Source: Rhizobium sp. (GTDB lineage: Bacteria; Pseudomonadota; Alphaproteobacteria; Rhizobiales; Rhizobiaceae). From it: a stretch of DNA of 64,000 nucleotides. The position numbers and the translations under genes were made by a program. Below, one piece after another: positions 34,287 through 44,042 of this stretch. The notes beneath the pieces were generated by a model that was not told the DNA's origin, made no database searches, and worked only from the letters and a program-made list of their open reading frames with translations. Within the stretch, counting starts at the first letter, position 1, and every line of letters starts with the position of its first letter. Location of the stretch: assembly GCA_002796995.1 (NCBI GenBank), contig PEKW01000006.1, positions 432,625 through 496,624 of the forward strand, given 5' to 3'.

Positions 34287-34862
34287 TCAGCAGCGCTCCG
34301 ACAGCCGGCATCCGGCATCGGCCCACAGACCTGCCCGCCGCCGCTTGGCATCCTGCTCGACGGCGATCAGGCCAGCATCCCGCGCCGCGCGCACATAGCC
34401 CGAGGCGACCAGCGTCTCGGCGACCCTATACTGTCCGATCCGACAGTCGATCATCACGGTCTGCAAGGCGATCGGCAACGCCCGGCATTCAAGATAGCGG
34501 CGGTTGATCAGGCTTTTCAGGAAGGCCCTCGACTGGCTGCCGCATGCCCGGATGCTGCCGTCGTCGGCGTGACAGATGCGCTTCGGGTCAGGCCCCACGA
34601 CATCGGCGATGATGTATATCATGCCGTCCTGCTGGAAGGAGCCGCCGTCGAAGGCCTGGGCCTGGGGTTTGACGCGGATCTTGGTCACGAAGGCGTCGAA
34701 CAGCCCCGCAACCCGTTCGTACTGCTGCGCCGCCTTGTCGACCCTGACCGGACGGTCCGTCCAGATCGGCTCCTGCGAACCGGCATAGGGCAGCTCATTG
34801 GCCCCGGCGTCATGCGCGGCGGAAAGCACGAGCAGAACAACAAGGGTGTTTATCCGGCGAAT
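34287..34862 (-). CDS. Secreted SNase-like (thermonuclease-fold) protein, apparent ATT start
   Basis: This about 191-residue protein has a C-terminal half that matches the staphylococcal nuclease fold (CGSQSRAFLKSLINRRYLEC, IGQYRVAETLVASGYVRA, RRRAGLW). The catalytic Arg/Asp/Glu cluster of real nucleases is not seen, so it is probably inactive. The open frame offers only a GTG at 34829 that would remove a signal peptide. Reading upstream, GGAGG lies six bases before an in-frame ATT at 34862, and from there the product begins RRINTLVVLLVLSAAHDAGA, a good secretion signal. No ATG, GTG or TTG exists between, so ATT initiation is my best model. The gene converges on mgtA. Confidence 0.6.
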   Translation of the reverse strand: MRRINTLVVLLVLSAAHDAGANELPYAGSQEPIWTDRPVRVDKAAQQYERVAGLFDAFVTKIRVKPQAQAFDGGSFQQDGMIYIIADVVGPDPKRICHADDGSIRACGSQSRAFLKSLINRRYLECRALPIALQTVMIDCRIGQYRVAETLVASGYVRAARDAGLIAVEQDAKRRRAGLWADAGCRLSERC

Positions 34863-35275
34863 GGCAATCCTCCAGACCGGCCGGCGCGCCGCGCTGAAAT
34901 ATCGCCGGACCTGTCGGAAGTAGAACAGGGACCGGAGGGATCTGGGTCAAAGAGTGATGAAATGCAATTTATCATTAATGCCGTCACCCCAAGCTCGTAA
35001 GCCTAATAGCCGGTCAAAAACACCACGATTCCGTGCAAATGACCATGACCATCCGCTCGATAAAGGAGAAATATCCGCTGGATCGCCGAGGAAATTCTGC
35101 CGCGCCCGCGGCGGCGAGGAGCGGCCCGGGCTTGGAGTCGGCGACAAAAAATGCAACAACCCAGCCATCCGGGCGTTAGAACCATCGGCAAAGCCACGCG
35201 CGAGCGGGGAAAGACCGATTCCATGCCGTCCGCCCCGCCGCCCATCGTCCGCCAAACCGAAAGGCAAAGCAGAAT
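34863..35275. other. Intergenic region, no gene recognised
   Basis: This 413-base gap lies between the divergent SNase-like gene and manC and so carries both promoters. One open frame (34954-35436) runs through it into manC in another frame, but it has no family resemblance. An AT-rich patch at 34950-34990 is the likeliest promoter zone. No hairpin or RNA gene was recognised. Confidence 0.5.
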
Positions 35276-36703
35276 ATGACCGAGAAGATCGTACCCGTCA
35301 TCATGGCGGGGGGAAAAGGCACCCGCCTCTGGCCGCTGTCGCGCGCCACCGCCGCCAAGCAGTTCATCCGCTTCATTGGCGACAAGACGCTTTTCCAGGG
35401 CACACTCGACCGTGTCGCAGATCAGAGCCTCTATGAGCCGGCGCTGGTGATCACCAACGAGGAATTTCGCTTCCTGGTCGCCGAACAGGCCCGCGAGATG
35501 GAATCGAGCCTTTGCGGCATCGTGCTGGAGCCGGAAGCGCGCAACACGGCGGCCGCCGTCGCCGTCGCCGCCCTGATCGTCGCCGATCTCTACGGCAATG
35601 ACGCGCTCCTGCAGGTCCTGCCGTCCGACCACGACATCGCCACCGACGAGCGTTACCGGACCTGCGTCGCGGCGGCCGTGGCCGCCGCACGCGCCGGCAA
35701 GATCGTCACCTTCGGCATCACGCCCACCGAGCCGGCCACCGGCTACGGCTATATCGAGATGGGCGAGCCGCTGACGTCAGGCGCCAACGCCGTCAAGCGC
35801 TTCGTCGAAAAGCCGAAGGCCGAGGACGCCGAGAAGATGCTCGCCGCCGGCAACTACTTCTGGAATTCCGGCATGTTCGTCTTCACCGCCGGGCAGATCA
35901 TCTCCGAACTGCGCCAGCTGGCTCCCGAAGTGCTGGCCGCCGCGGAAAAATCGGTGCGCGCTGCGACCAAGGATCTCGACTTCACCCGTCTCGACGCCGA
36001 GGCCTTCGCCGAGAGCCCGAGCATCTCGATCGACTACGCGGTGATGGAAAAGACCGCCAATGCCGCCGTCGTTCCCTCACCGATCAGCTGGTCCGACCTC
36101 GGCAGCTGGGACGCCGTGTGGAAGCTCGGCAATGCCGATCCGGACGGCAACGTCGTCAGCGGCAATGCCACGTTGGTCAACACCCGCAATTCGCTGGTCA
36201 TGTCGCGCGACAACCATCTGGCCGTCCAGGGCATGGACGGTGTGGCGGTCATCGCCAGCGAGGACGCCGTCTATGTCGGTCGGCTCGACGACAGCCAGCA
36301 GGTCGGCAACCTCGTCAAGCTGCTCGCCGCCGACAAGAAGACCGCAACGCTCACCGAAAACCACCCGACATCGCTTCGCCCCTGGGGCGGCTATACCTCG
36401 GTGCTGAACGGCGAGCGCTTCCAGGTCAAGCGCCTCTTCGTCCATCCGGGCAAGAAGCTGTCGCTGCAGAAGCACCACCATCGCTCGGAACACTGGATCT
36501 GCGTCAAGGGCGCGGCCGAGGTGACGATCGACGACAAGGTGACGATGCTGCACGAGAACCAGTCGATCTATATCCCGCAAGGGGCCGTGCATCGCCTCGG
36601 CAATCCCGGCAAGATCCTGCTCGAACTGATCGAGATCCAGACCGGCTCCTATCTCGGCGAGGACGACATCATCCGCCTGGTCGACGAATTCGGCCGGAGC
36701 TGA
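35276..36703 (+). CDS. manC: Mannose-1-phosphate guanylyltransferase / mannose-6-phosphate isomerase
   Basis: This 475-residue bifunctional enzyme makes GDP-mannose from mannose-1-phosphate and interconverts mannose-6-phosphate and fructose-6-phosphate. The N-terminal pyrophosphorylase has GGKGTRLWPLSR (12-23) and the FVEKPK sugar site. The C-terminal cupin (about 365-475) has QKHHHRSEHW and PQGAVHRLGNPG metal and substrate residues. GDP-mannose feeds exopolysaccharide, lipopolysaccharide or N-glycan-type synthesis; none of those genes are adjacent. Expression ends at the terminator that follows. Confidence 0.93.
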   Translation: MTEKIVPVIMAGGKGTRLWPLSRATAAKQFIRFIGDKTLFQGTLDRVADQSLYEPALVITNEEFRFLVAEQAREMESSLCGIVLEPEARNTAAAVAVAALIVADLYGNDALLQVLPSDHDIATDERYRTCVAAAVAAARAGKIVTFGITPTEPATGYGYIEMGEPLTSGANAVKRFVEKPKAEDAEKMLAAGNYFWNSGMFVFTAGQIISELRQLAPEVLAAAEKSVRAATKDLDFTRLDAEAFAESPSISIDYAVMEKTANAAVVPSPISWSDLGSWDAVWKLGNADPDGNVVSGNATLVNTRNSLVMSRDNHLAVQGMDGVAVIASEDAVYVGRLDDSQQVGNLVKLLAADKKTATLTENHPTSLRPWGGYTSVLNGERFQVKRLFVHPGKKLSLQKHHHRSEHWICVKGAAEVTIDDKVTMLHENQSIYIPQGAVHRLGNPGKILLELIEIQTGSYLGEDDIIRLVDEFGRS

Positions 36704-36747
36704 TCCTCCACCGAAGCAGTCCGGAATACCGGAGAGATACGTCAAGA

Positions 36748-36776
36748 CCCGCGAAACCCGGTTTCGCGGGTTTTTT
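36748..36776 (+). terminator. Rho-independent terminator after manC
   Basis: CCCGCGAAAC (36748-36757) and GTTTCGCGGG (36761-36770) form a perfect 10-base stem with a CCG loop, followed directly by six T residues. This is a textbook terminator, 45 bases after the manC stop. Confidence 0.93.
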
Positions 36777-36835
36777 CTTTGCCCCGTTTCGGAGAGCTTT
36801 CGCGCCAGACCAGTTGCCAAAGGCAATACATTAGA

Positions 36836-36861
36836 TTAATGACTGACCAACCAGTCATTAA
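36836..36861 (+). promoter_or_regulatory. TetR operator palindrome before the efflux operon
   Basis: Arms TTAATGACTG (36836-36845) and CAGTCATTAA (36852-36861) are perfect 10-base inverted repeats with a six-base spacer, ending 15 bases before the TetR start codon. TTGCCA at 36814 could be the -35 box, with the palindrome covering the -10 region. This geometry predicts autorepression by the downstream TetR protein. Confidence 0.8.
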
Positions 36862-36875
36862 CGGACAGAGATCCC

Positions 36876-37499
36876 ATGAACGAGAAAACCCGCATACGGC
36901 GGGACCCGGAAGAACGCCGGGCCGAAATCCTGGCGGCAGCCTTCGCGCTCTTTTCCGAGCGAGGCTTTGCCGCGACGCGCATCGAGGATGTGGCCGCGCG
37001 CGCTGGCATCGCCAAGGGCACGGTCTACCTGCATTTTCCCGACAAGGAAGCCCTGTTCACCTCGCTCGCCTCCGGCATGGCCTCTCCCATCCTGGCAAAT
37101 ATGGAGACCATGGCCGCCAATGATGCGATCCCCGGGCGCATGATGATCGCCGGCCTTTACGCGCTGGCGCAGAACGAGATCCTCGGCACCGACCGGCGCC
37201 ACATGCTGCGCCTGCTTCTGTCCGAGGGGCAGTTCTTTCCGGTGGTCGCGGAATTCTACCACCGCAATGTGATCACCGTCGGCCTGCGTGTATTGCGCCA
37301 GGTCCTCGAACGCGCCGCCGAACGCGGCGAACTGCGCAATCCGAAGATCGCCGCGATGCCGCAGATCGTCTTCGCCCCCGTCCTGATGTCGATCATCTGG
37401 ACGACGTTGTTCGAACCTTACGAACATCTCGACACGCATGCCCTGTTCGACACCTTTCTCGAAACCCTCTTCCTCCCCGTGCAAGGAGACGCGCCATGA
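36876..37499 (+). CDS. TetR/AcrR-family repressor of efflux operon
   Basis: This 207-residue repressor has the TetR helix-turn-helix (about 20-60: AFALFSERGFAATRIEDVAARAGIAKGTVYLHF in the family register) and a helical ligand pocket. It is the first gene of an operon with HlyD, ABC ATPase and ABC-2 permease, and its stop overlaps the next ATG. The palindrome just upstream is its probable operator. The inducer is likely a toxic compound exported by the operon. Confidence 0.92.
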   Translation: MNEKTRIRRDPEERRAEILAAAFALFSERGFAATRIEDVAARAGIAKGTVYLHFPDKEALFTSLASGMASPILANMETMAANDAIPGRMMIAGLYALAQNEILGTDRRHMLRLLLSEGQFFPVVAEFYHRNVITVGLRVLRQVLERAAERGELRNPKIAAMPQIVFAPVLMSIIWTTLFEPYEHLDTHALFDTFLETLFLPVQGDAP

Positions 37500-38470
37500 A
37501 GCGCATCGCCCTCCTGGCGGCCGTTGTCGCGTCCGCGCTCTTCTTCTTCCTGCCGATCTATCTCAACGGCCATGCCGAGCGTCCCTACCAGGGCTGGGTC
37601 GAGGCCGACCTGCTGTTCATCGGCCCGGAAACGGCGGGCCGGCTCGCTGACGTCACGGTCAAGGAGGGTGATCGCGCCGACGCGGGCAGACTGCTGTTCA
37701 GGCTGGACGACACCTCAGCCCAGGCGGCCGTATCCGCCAAGGAAGCCACGCTGGCCGCGCTTCAGTCCCAATATGACCTCGCCGTCGCCGCCCAGAAGCG
37801 CCCCGAGGAGATCACCATCCTCAAGGCCTCGGAGCGGCAGGCCGAGGCCCAGCTTTCGCTCTCCGTGCAGGAACTCGACCGCATGCGCTCGCTCGCCCGC
37901 AGCGGTACGGCGACCCGCGCCAACCTCGATGCCGCGATCGCCGCAGAAGCCGCCAACCGCGCAGCGCTCGACAACATCCTCGGGCAGGTCGCACTCGCGG
38001 GCCTTCCCGCGCGCAGCGAAACGATCCGCCAGGCGGAACAGACGATGGCGGCGGCAAAGGCCGAACTCGCCTCCGCCCGCGACGCGCTGGCCCGCCTGTC
38101 GGTCAAGGCCCCGGCCGCAGGCGCCGTGCAGACACTCTACTACAAGCCCGGTGAAGTCGTGCCGGCCGGACGCCCGGTCGTGGCCATACTCGCACCCGAG
38201 GACATCCGCATCCGCTTCTTCGTCGCCGAAGCCGAGATCGCCAGGGTCGCGATCGGCCAGACGGTGCACATGACCTGCGACGGCTGCAAGCCGATGGATG
38301 CCAAGGTGAGCTTCATCTCCGACAAGGCCGAATACACGCCTCCGGAAATCTACAGCCTCGAAGAGCGCGCCAAGCTCGTCTATCGCGTCGAAGCCGTCCC
38401 GCAGGACCCGACCGCCGTCCGCCCCGGGCTTCCCGTCGATGTGACGCTTTCGCCGCCGGAGAGCCAGTGA
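37496..38470 (+). CDS. HlyD-family periplasmic adaptor (membrane fusion) protein
   Basis: This 324-residue protein has an N-terminal membrane anchor or signal (about 5-21), a biotinyl/lipoyl-like half (GPETAGRLADVTVKEGD), a helical coiled hairpin (about 75-200) and the second lipoyl half and beta-barrel at the C-terminus. It links an inner-membrane ABC exporter to the outer membrane. It resembles YbhG/YhiI adaptors. Its start overlaps the repressor stop by four bases and its stop overlaps the next ATG. Confidence 0.9.
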   Translation: MKRIALLAAVVASALFFFLPIYLNGHAERPYQGWVEADLLFIGPETAGRLADVTVKEGDRADAGRLLFRLDDTSAQAAVSAKEATLAALQSQYDLAVAAQKRPEEITILKASERQAEAQLSLSVQELDRMRSLARSGTATRANLDAAIAAEAANRAALDNILGQVALAGLPARSETIRQAEQTMAAAKAELASARDALARLSVKAPAAGAVQTLYYKPGEVVPAGRPVVAILAPEDIRIRFFVAEAEIARVAIGQTVHMTCDGCKPMDAKVSFISDKAEYTPPEIYSLEERAKLVYRVEAVPQDPTAVRPGLPVDVTLSPPESQ

Positions 38471-39420
38471 TGAACGCACCGTCCGCGCCATCGGCCCAGG
38501 CCGAACTGGTGATCGACGTCACCGACCTCACCAAGAGTTTCGGCGACCGCGTCGTCGTCGACAAGCTGTCGCTTGAGGTCCGCAAGGGTAGCATCCACGG
38601 CTTCCTCGGCCCAAACGGCTCGGGCAAGACGACCACCATCCGCATGCTGTGCGGTCTGCTGACCCCCGACAGCGGCAGCGGCACCTGTCTCGGCTATGAC
38701 ATCCTCACCCAGTCGGAAGCGATCCGCCGGCGCGTCGGCTACATGACGCAGAGATTCTCGCTCTACCAGGACCTGTCGATCCGCGAGAACCTCGAATTCG
38801 TCGCCCGCGTCTACAATCTCGACGACCCAAGACGCAAGGCGCGCGACGCCATCGAGCGCCTCGGCCTCGGCGGCCGCGAGAACCAGCTCGCCGGCAATCT
38901 GTCCGGCGGCTGGAAGCAGCGGCTGGCGCTCGGCGCCTGCATCCTGCCCGAGCCGGACCTGCTGCTGCTGGACGAGCCGACGGCCGGCGTCGACCCGAAG
39001 GCGCGGCGGGAATTCTGGAGCGAGATCCATGCGCTCGCAGCCGAAGGCCTCTCGGTGCTCGTCTCCACCCACTACATGGACGAGGCGGAACGCTGTCACG
39101 AGATCGCCTACATGGCCTATGGCAAGCTTCTGGTGCGCGGCACGGTCGACGAGGTGATCGCCTCGACCGGCCTCAACACCTGGAGCGTTTCCGGCCCGGA
39201 CGTGCACAAGCTTCAGGCCGAGCTGGAACGGAGCCCGGGCATCGACATGGTCGCGCCCTTCGGCACGAGCCTGCATGTCTGCGGTAGAGACGAAGCCCTG
39301 CTGCTCTCCGCCATCGCGCCCTTCCGCCAGCGGCCAGGCCTCGTCTGGACCCCGAGCGAGCCGACGCTGGAGGATACCTTCATCGAACTGATGAACCTGT
39401 CGAAGGACAATTTCCAATGA
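38470..39420 (+). CDS. ABC-2 exporter ATP-binding protein
   Basis: This 316-residue ATPase has Walker A GPNGSGKTTT, signature LSGGWKQR (Trp in the usual Gln/Met place), Walker B LLLLDEPTAGVD and switch His in STHYMDEAERC. It is a single ATPase domain that would work as a dimer with the ABC-2 permease, as in YbhF-type systems that carry two fused domains elsewhere. The ATG at 38470 shares a base with the adaptor stop. It powers export of drugs or other hydrophobic compounds. Confidence 0.92.
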   Translation: MNAPSAPSAQAELVIDVTDLTKSFGDRVVVDKLSLEVRKGSIHGFLGPNGSGKTTTIRMLCGLLTPDSGSGTCLGYDILTQSEAIRRRVGYMTQRFSLYQDLSIRENLEFVARVYNLDDPRRKARDAIERLGLGGRENQLAGNLSGGWKQRLALGACILPEPDLLLLDEPTAGVDPKARREFWSEIHALAAEGLSVLVSTHYMDEAERCHEIAYMAYGKLLVRGTVDEVIASTGLNTWSVSGPDVHKLQAELERSPGIDMVAPFGTSLHVCGRDEALLLSAIAPFRQRPGLVWTPSEPTLEDTFIELMNLSKDNFQ

Positions 39421-40559
39421 GTGTGGCAAGCGTTGGCAACGGTTTCCTGCGCCGGTTCTGGGCGATGACGATCAAGGAATTCATCCAGATGACCCGCGAC
39501 CGCATCACGCTCGCGACCATGGTGATGATCCCGGTCATGCAGCTCTTCCTCTTCGGCTTCGCCATCAATACCACGCCGCACAACCTGCCGACGGCCGTTC
39601 TGATGCGGGAGAACACCGATCTGGGCCGCTCGATCCTCGGCGCGCTGAAGAACACCGACTTCTTCGACATCCGCCAGGTCCTGACCCGCGCCGAAGACAT
39701 GGACCGGGTGCTGGAATCCGGCAGCGCGCTGTTCGTCGTCGAGATCCCCGAAGGCTTCGAGCGGGCCGTCCGGCGCGGCGAGAACCCGGCCCTGCTGGTC
39801 GCCGCCGACGCGACCGATCCGGTGGCGGCGAGCTCGGCGCTCGGGGCGCTCTCCGGCGTCATCGCGAGCGCCCTCGAACGCGACCGCCACGTGACGATCG
39901 CGGAGGCGAGCAAGCCGCCCTTCACCATCGTCCAGCACCGCCGCTACAATCCGGCCGGTTCGTCGACGCTGAACATCGTTCCGGGCCTGCTCGGCACCAT
40001 TCTGACCATGACGCTGCTGATCTTCACCGCGCTCTCGGTCACGCGCGAACTGGAACGCGGCACGATGGAAAACCTCTTGTCCATGCCGATCAAGCCGGTC
40101 GAAATCATGCTCGGCAAGATCGCGCCTTACGTCATCATCGGCCTTGCCCAGGCGATCATCATCATCGCCGCCGGCTACTTCGTCTTTCGCGTGCCGATTC
40201 TCGGCAGTCCTCTGGCGCTGGCCGCCGTGACCGCCCTCTTCGTCGTCTCCAACCTGTCGATCGGCTATACCTTCTCGACCGTCGCCACCAACCAGCTCCA
40301 GGCCGTGCAGATGGCGATGATGTATTTCCTGCCGAACATCCTGCTCTCGGGCTTCATGTTCCCCTTCGCCGGCATGCCGAACTGGGGCCAATGGATCGGC
40401 GAGGCGCTGCCGCTCACCCACTATATCCGCGTGGTGCGGGCCATCATGCTGAAAGGCGCGTCGATCGAGGTTCTCGCCTATGACACGCTGGCACTGGTGG
40501 TGCTCACGACGATCGCCATGACGATCGCCGTCAAACGCTTCCGCCGCACCCTCGACTGA
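39417..40559 (+). CDS. ABC-2 type exporter permease (YbhS/YbhR-like)
   Basis: This 380-residue integral membrane protein has one N-terminal membrane segment (about 34-52), a long periplasmic domain (about 55-190) and five C-terminal helices, the layout of ABC-2 permeases. The motif ERGTMENLLSMPIKPVEIMLGKI is the family signature. It starts inside the ATPase stop (four-base overlap). Only one permease is present, so it would homodimerise. It completes a TetR-controlled efflux unit. Confidence 0.9.
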   Translation: MSVASVGNGFLRRFWAMTIKEFIQMTRDRITLATMVMIPVMQLFLFGFAINTTPHNLPTAVLMRENTDLGRSILGALKNTDFFDIRQVLTRAEDMDRVLESGSALFVVEIPEGFERAVRRGENPALLVAADATDPVAASSALGALSGVIASALERDRHVTIAEASKPPFTIVQHRRYNPAGSSTLNIVPGLLGTILTMTLLIFTALSVTRELERGTMENLLSMPIKPVEIMLGKIAPYVIIGLAQAIIIIAAGYFVFRVPILGSPLALAAVTALFVVSNLSIGYTFSTVATNQLQAVQMAMMYFLPNILLSGFMFPFAGMPNWGQWIGEALPLTHYIRVVRAIMLKGASIEVLAYDTLALVVLTTIAMTIAVKRFRRTLD

Positions 40560-40708
40560 CGGGAAAAGCGCTGGACCCGGATGGCGTCCGGACAGCAATG
40601 CCGGCGATGCGGCGAGGCTTTGTGCCCTTGCTTTATGGCGCTGCATTGCACAAGATCGCTCTTTAGCCCGGCAAAAAGAACAACGGGCGAAGAGGGCGAA
40701 CAGCAGAC

Positions 40709-43700
40709 ATGTCGATCAAGGCGAGCATCTACCATCTCACCCACTACAAGTATGACAAGCCGGTCCGGCTAGGCCCCCAGATCATCCGGCTGAAACCGGC
40801 CGCCCATTCGCGCACCAAGGTGCTGAGCCATTCGCTCAAGGTCACGCCGGCCAATCATTTCGTCAATCTGCAGCAGGACCCCTACGGCAATTACCAGGCC
40901 CGGTATGTCTTTCCCGATCCGGTCACCGAGTTCAAGATCGAGGTCGATCTTGTCGCCGACATGACCGTCTACAATCCCTTCGACTTCTTCGTCGAGGAGG
41001 AAGCGAGCAAGTGGCCGTTCGAATACCCGGCCGACATCCGCGACGACCTGAAGATCTACATGACGCCGGAACCGGATACGCCGGCACTCAGCGCCTTCAT
41101 GCAGACGCTCGACAGGACGCCGGGCCAGGGCACGGTCGACATGGTCGTCGGCCTCAACGCCGCCCTGCAGCAGAAGATCGGCTATGTCATCCGGCTCGAA
41201 CCCGGCGTGCAGACACCCGAGGACACCCTGACCATCGGCCAGGGTTCGTGCCGCGATACCAGCTGGCTGCTCGTCCAGGTCTTGCGCCGCCTCGGTCTCG
41301 CCGCCCGCTTCGTCTCGGGCTATCTGATCCAGCTGAAGCCCGACCTGAAGGCGCTCGACGGTCCGTCGGGCACGGAGGTCGACTTTACCGACCTGCATGC
41401 CTGGGCGGAAGTCTACCTGCCCGGCGCCGGCTGGGTCGGCCTCGACCCGACCTCGGGCCTGTTGACCGGCGAGAGCCACATCCCGCTTGCAGCGACCCCG
41501 CACTACCGCAATGCCGCGCCGATCACCGGCGGCTATTTCGGCCACGCGAATACCGAATTCGATTTCGCCATGACCGTGACGCGGGTCGCCGAGCATCCGC
41601 GCATCACCAAACCGTTTTCCGACGAGAGCTGGGATGCACTGAATGCGCTCGGCCACCGCGTCGATGCCGAGCTTCAGGCCCGCGATGTGCGCCTCACCAT
41701 GGGCGGCGAGCCGACCTTCGTGTCGATCGACGATTTCCAGTCGGAGGAGTGGAACACCGACGCGGTGGGGCCGACCAAACGCGACAAGGCCGACACGTTG
41801 ATCCGGCGGCTGCGCGAGCGCTTTGCGCCGGGCGGTTTCCTGCACTACGGCCAGGGCAAGTGGTATCCGGGCGAAAGCCTGCCGCGCTGGACCTTCTCGC
41901 TCTACTGGCGCAAGGACGGCAAGCCGATCTGGCAGAACCCGGAACTGGTGGCCGAGGAAGGCAAGCGCTACGAGGTCACCGCCGACGATGCCGGCCGGCT
42001 GCTCGGCGAGATCGCCGGCGCTCTCGGCATCGAATCCGAAATGGTGGTGCCGGCCTATGAGGATCCCGGCGAATGGATCCTCAAGGAGGCCAATCTTCCC
42101 GACAATGTCGATCCGGCCAATTCCAAGCTGAAGGACCCGGAAGAGCGCAGCCGCATCGCCCGCGTCTTCGAGCGCGGCCTGACCGAGCCGAGCGGCTATG
42201 TGCTGCCCGTCCAGACCTGGAACAGCAAGGCCACCGGCAAGCGCTGGGTGAGCGAGAAATGGAAGACCCGCCGCGGCAAGATCTTCCTCGTGCCGGGCGA
42301 CAGCCCCGTCGGCTACCGCCTACCGCTCGGCGCCCTGCCCTATGTCCCGCCTTCGCAGTTTCCCTATATCCACCCCGCCGATCCGAGCGAGCCGCGGGGA
42401 CCCCTGCCGGAGGTCGTTGAGCCCGCCGGCCGCGCCATGCCCGAAGCCTCCTTCCAGGTGGACGATACGATCCAGCAGGGCCGAGTCGAGCAGGTGCTCG
42501 GCGAGATCGGCGGCGCGGTGCGAACCGCCATGTCGGTCGAGGTGCGCGACGGGCGCCTCAGCATTTTCATGCCGCCGGTCGAGCGGATCGAGGACTATCT
42601 CGAACTGGTCGCCGCCGCCGAACAGGCGGCAGCCGCCCTCGGCCTGCCGGTCCATATCGAAGGCTATGCGCCGCCGCATGACGAGCGCATCAATGTGGTA
42701 CGCGTCGCCCCCGACCCCGGCGTCATCGAGGTCAACATCCATCCGGCAGCCAGCTGGGATGACTGCGTATCGATCACCGACGCCGTCTACGAGGAGGCCC
42801 GCGAATCGCGCCTCGGCGCCGACAAGTTCATGATCGACGGTCGCCACACCGGCACCGGCGGCGGCAACCATGTGGTGGTGGGCGGAGCCAATCCGGCCGA
42901 CAGCCCGTTCCTGCGCCGTCCCGACCTGCTGAAGAGCCTCATTCTGCACTGGCAGCGTCACCCGTCGCTGTCCTACCTGTTCTCCGGCCTTTTCATCGGC
43001 CCGACCAGCCAGGCGCCGCGCATCGACGAAGCGCGCCACGACAGCCTCTACGAACTCGAGATCGCCATGGCGCAGATCCCGATGCCGGGATCGGGCGAGG
43101 CTCCGCCTCTGCCCTGGCTGGTCGACCGGCTGTTCCGCAACCTCTTGATCGACGTCACCGGCAACACCCACCGCGCCGAGATCTGCATCGACAAGATGTT
43201 CTCGCCCGATGGTCCGACCGGCCGGCTCGGCCTCGTCGAGTTCCGCGGTTTCGAAATGCCGCCGAATGCCCGCATGTCGCTCGCCCAGCAGCTTCTCGTG
43301 CGCGCCCTGATCGCCCGTTTCTGGAAGAACCCGACCGGCGGCAGTTTCGTGCGCTGGGGCACGGCCCTGCACGACCGCTTCATGCTGCCGCACTATATCT
43401 GGCAGGACTTCCTCGAAGTGCTGGCGGACCTGCGCGACAACGGTTTCGACTTCAAGCCGGAATGGTTCGCCGCCCAGCTGGAATTCCGCTTCCCCTTCTA
43501 CGGCGAGGTCGAATACGGCGATTCGCGGCTGGAACTCCGGCAGGCACTCGAACCCTGGCACGTCATGGGCGAACAGGGCGCGATCGGCGGAACCGTGCGT
43601 TATGTCGACTCCTCGGTCGAGCGGCTGCAGGTGCGGCTGGAAACCGGCAATCCGGAGCGCTATGCGATCGCCTGCAACGGGCGGCGCGTTCCGCTGTCGA

Positions 43701-44038
43701 AGACCGGCACCAATGGCGTTTCGGTCGGCGGCGTGCGCTACAAGGCCTGGCAGCCGGCCTCGGGCCTGCATCCCGTCCTGCCGGTCAACACACCGCTAAC
43801 ATTTGATGTTTATGATATGTGGTCGGGCCGGTCGATCGGCGGTTGCGTCTACCATGTGGCGCATCCCGGCGGTCGAAACTACGACACATTCCCTGTGAAC
43901 GGGAATGAAGCGGAGGCAAGGCGGCTTGCGCGTTTCGAACCGTGGGGTCATACAGCAGGCAATTTTCCGCTATGGCCGGAGACGGTTTCGCCGGAATTCC
44001 CCCATACATTGGACTTGCGGCGACCCCAGGGTATTTGA
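40709..44038 (+). CDS. Transglutaminase-like plus DUF2126 (putative amidoligase) fusion protein
   Basis: This 1109-residue cytosolic protein joins an N-terminal transglutaminase-like Cys-protease fold with a C-terminal DUF2126 region, predicted in the literature on ATP-grasp and glutamine-synthetase-like amidoligases to form amide bonds. The transglutaminase triad is Cys181 ([10 protein letters not shown]), His230 (DLHAWAEV) and Asp246 (GLDPTSG). DUF2126 features include [14 protein letters not shown] (about 710) and the terminal [16 protein letters not shown]. It starts the three-gene operon, and a four-base gap leads to the ATP-grasp gene. Substrate peptide or protein is unknown. Confidence 0.88.
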   Translation: MSIKASIYHLTHYKYDKPVRLGPQIIRLKPAAHSRTKVLSHSLKVTPANHFVNLQQDPYGNYQARYVFPDPVTEFKIEVDLVADMTVYNPFDFFVEEEASKWPFEYPADIRDDLKIYMTPEPDTPALSAFMQTLDRTPGQGTVDMVVGLNAALQQKIGYVIRLEPGVQTPEDTLTIGQGSCRDTSWLLVQVLRRLGLAARFVSGYLIQLKPDLKALDGPSGTEVDFTDLHAWAEVYLPGAGWVGLDPTSGLLTGESHIPLAATPHYRNAAPITGGYFGHANTEFDFAMTVTRVAEHPRITKPFSDESWDALNALGHRVDAELQARDVRLTMGGEPTFVSIDDFQSEEWNTDAVGPTKRDKADTLIRRLRERFAPGGFLHYGQGKWYPGESLPRWTFSLYWRKDGKPIWQNPELVAEEGKRYEVTADDAGRLLGEIAGALGIESEMVVPAYEDPGEWILKEANLPDNVDPANSKLKDPEERSRIARVFERGLTEPSGYVLPVQTWNSKATGKRWVSEKWKTRRGKIFLVPGDSPVGYRLPLGALPYVPPSQFPYIHPADPSEPRGPLPEVVEPAGRAMPEASFQVDDTIQQGRVEQVLGEIGGAVRTAMSVEVRDGRLSIFMPPVERIEDYLELVAAAEQAAAALGLPVHIEGYAPPHDERINVVRVAPDPGVIEVNIHPAASWDDCVSITDAVYEEARESRLGADKFMIDGRHTGTGGGNHVVVGGANPADSPFLRRPDLLKSLILHWQRHPSLSYLFSGLFIGPTSQAPRIDEARHDSLYELEIAMAQIPMPGSGEAPPLPWLVDRLFRNLLIDVTGNTHRAEICIDKMFSPDGPTGRLGLVEFRGFEMPPNARMSLAQQLLVRALIARFWKNPTGGSFVRWGTALHDRFMLPHYIWQDFLEVLADLRDNGFDFKPEWFAAQLEFRFPFYGEVEYGDSRLELRQALEPWHVMGEQGAIGGTVRYVDSSVERLQVRLETGNPERYAIACNGRRVPLSKTGTNGVSVGGVRYKAWQPASGLHPVLPVNTPLTFDVYDMWSGRSIGGCVYHVAHPGGRNYDTFPVNGNEAEARRLARFEPWGHTAGNFPLWPETVSPEFPHTLDLRRPQGI

Positions 44039-44042
44039 CTAG

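Noticed and set aside
32351..34351. A 666-codon open frame on the minus strand.
   Set aside because: It is antisense to the MgtA-type ATPase, which has full P-type motifs; the minus product has low-complexity Asp/Arg/Gln composition.
34954..35436. A 160-codon plus-strand frame across the region before manC.
   Set aside because: It runs into manC in another frame, and its Arg/Pro/Lys-rich product has no family resemblance.
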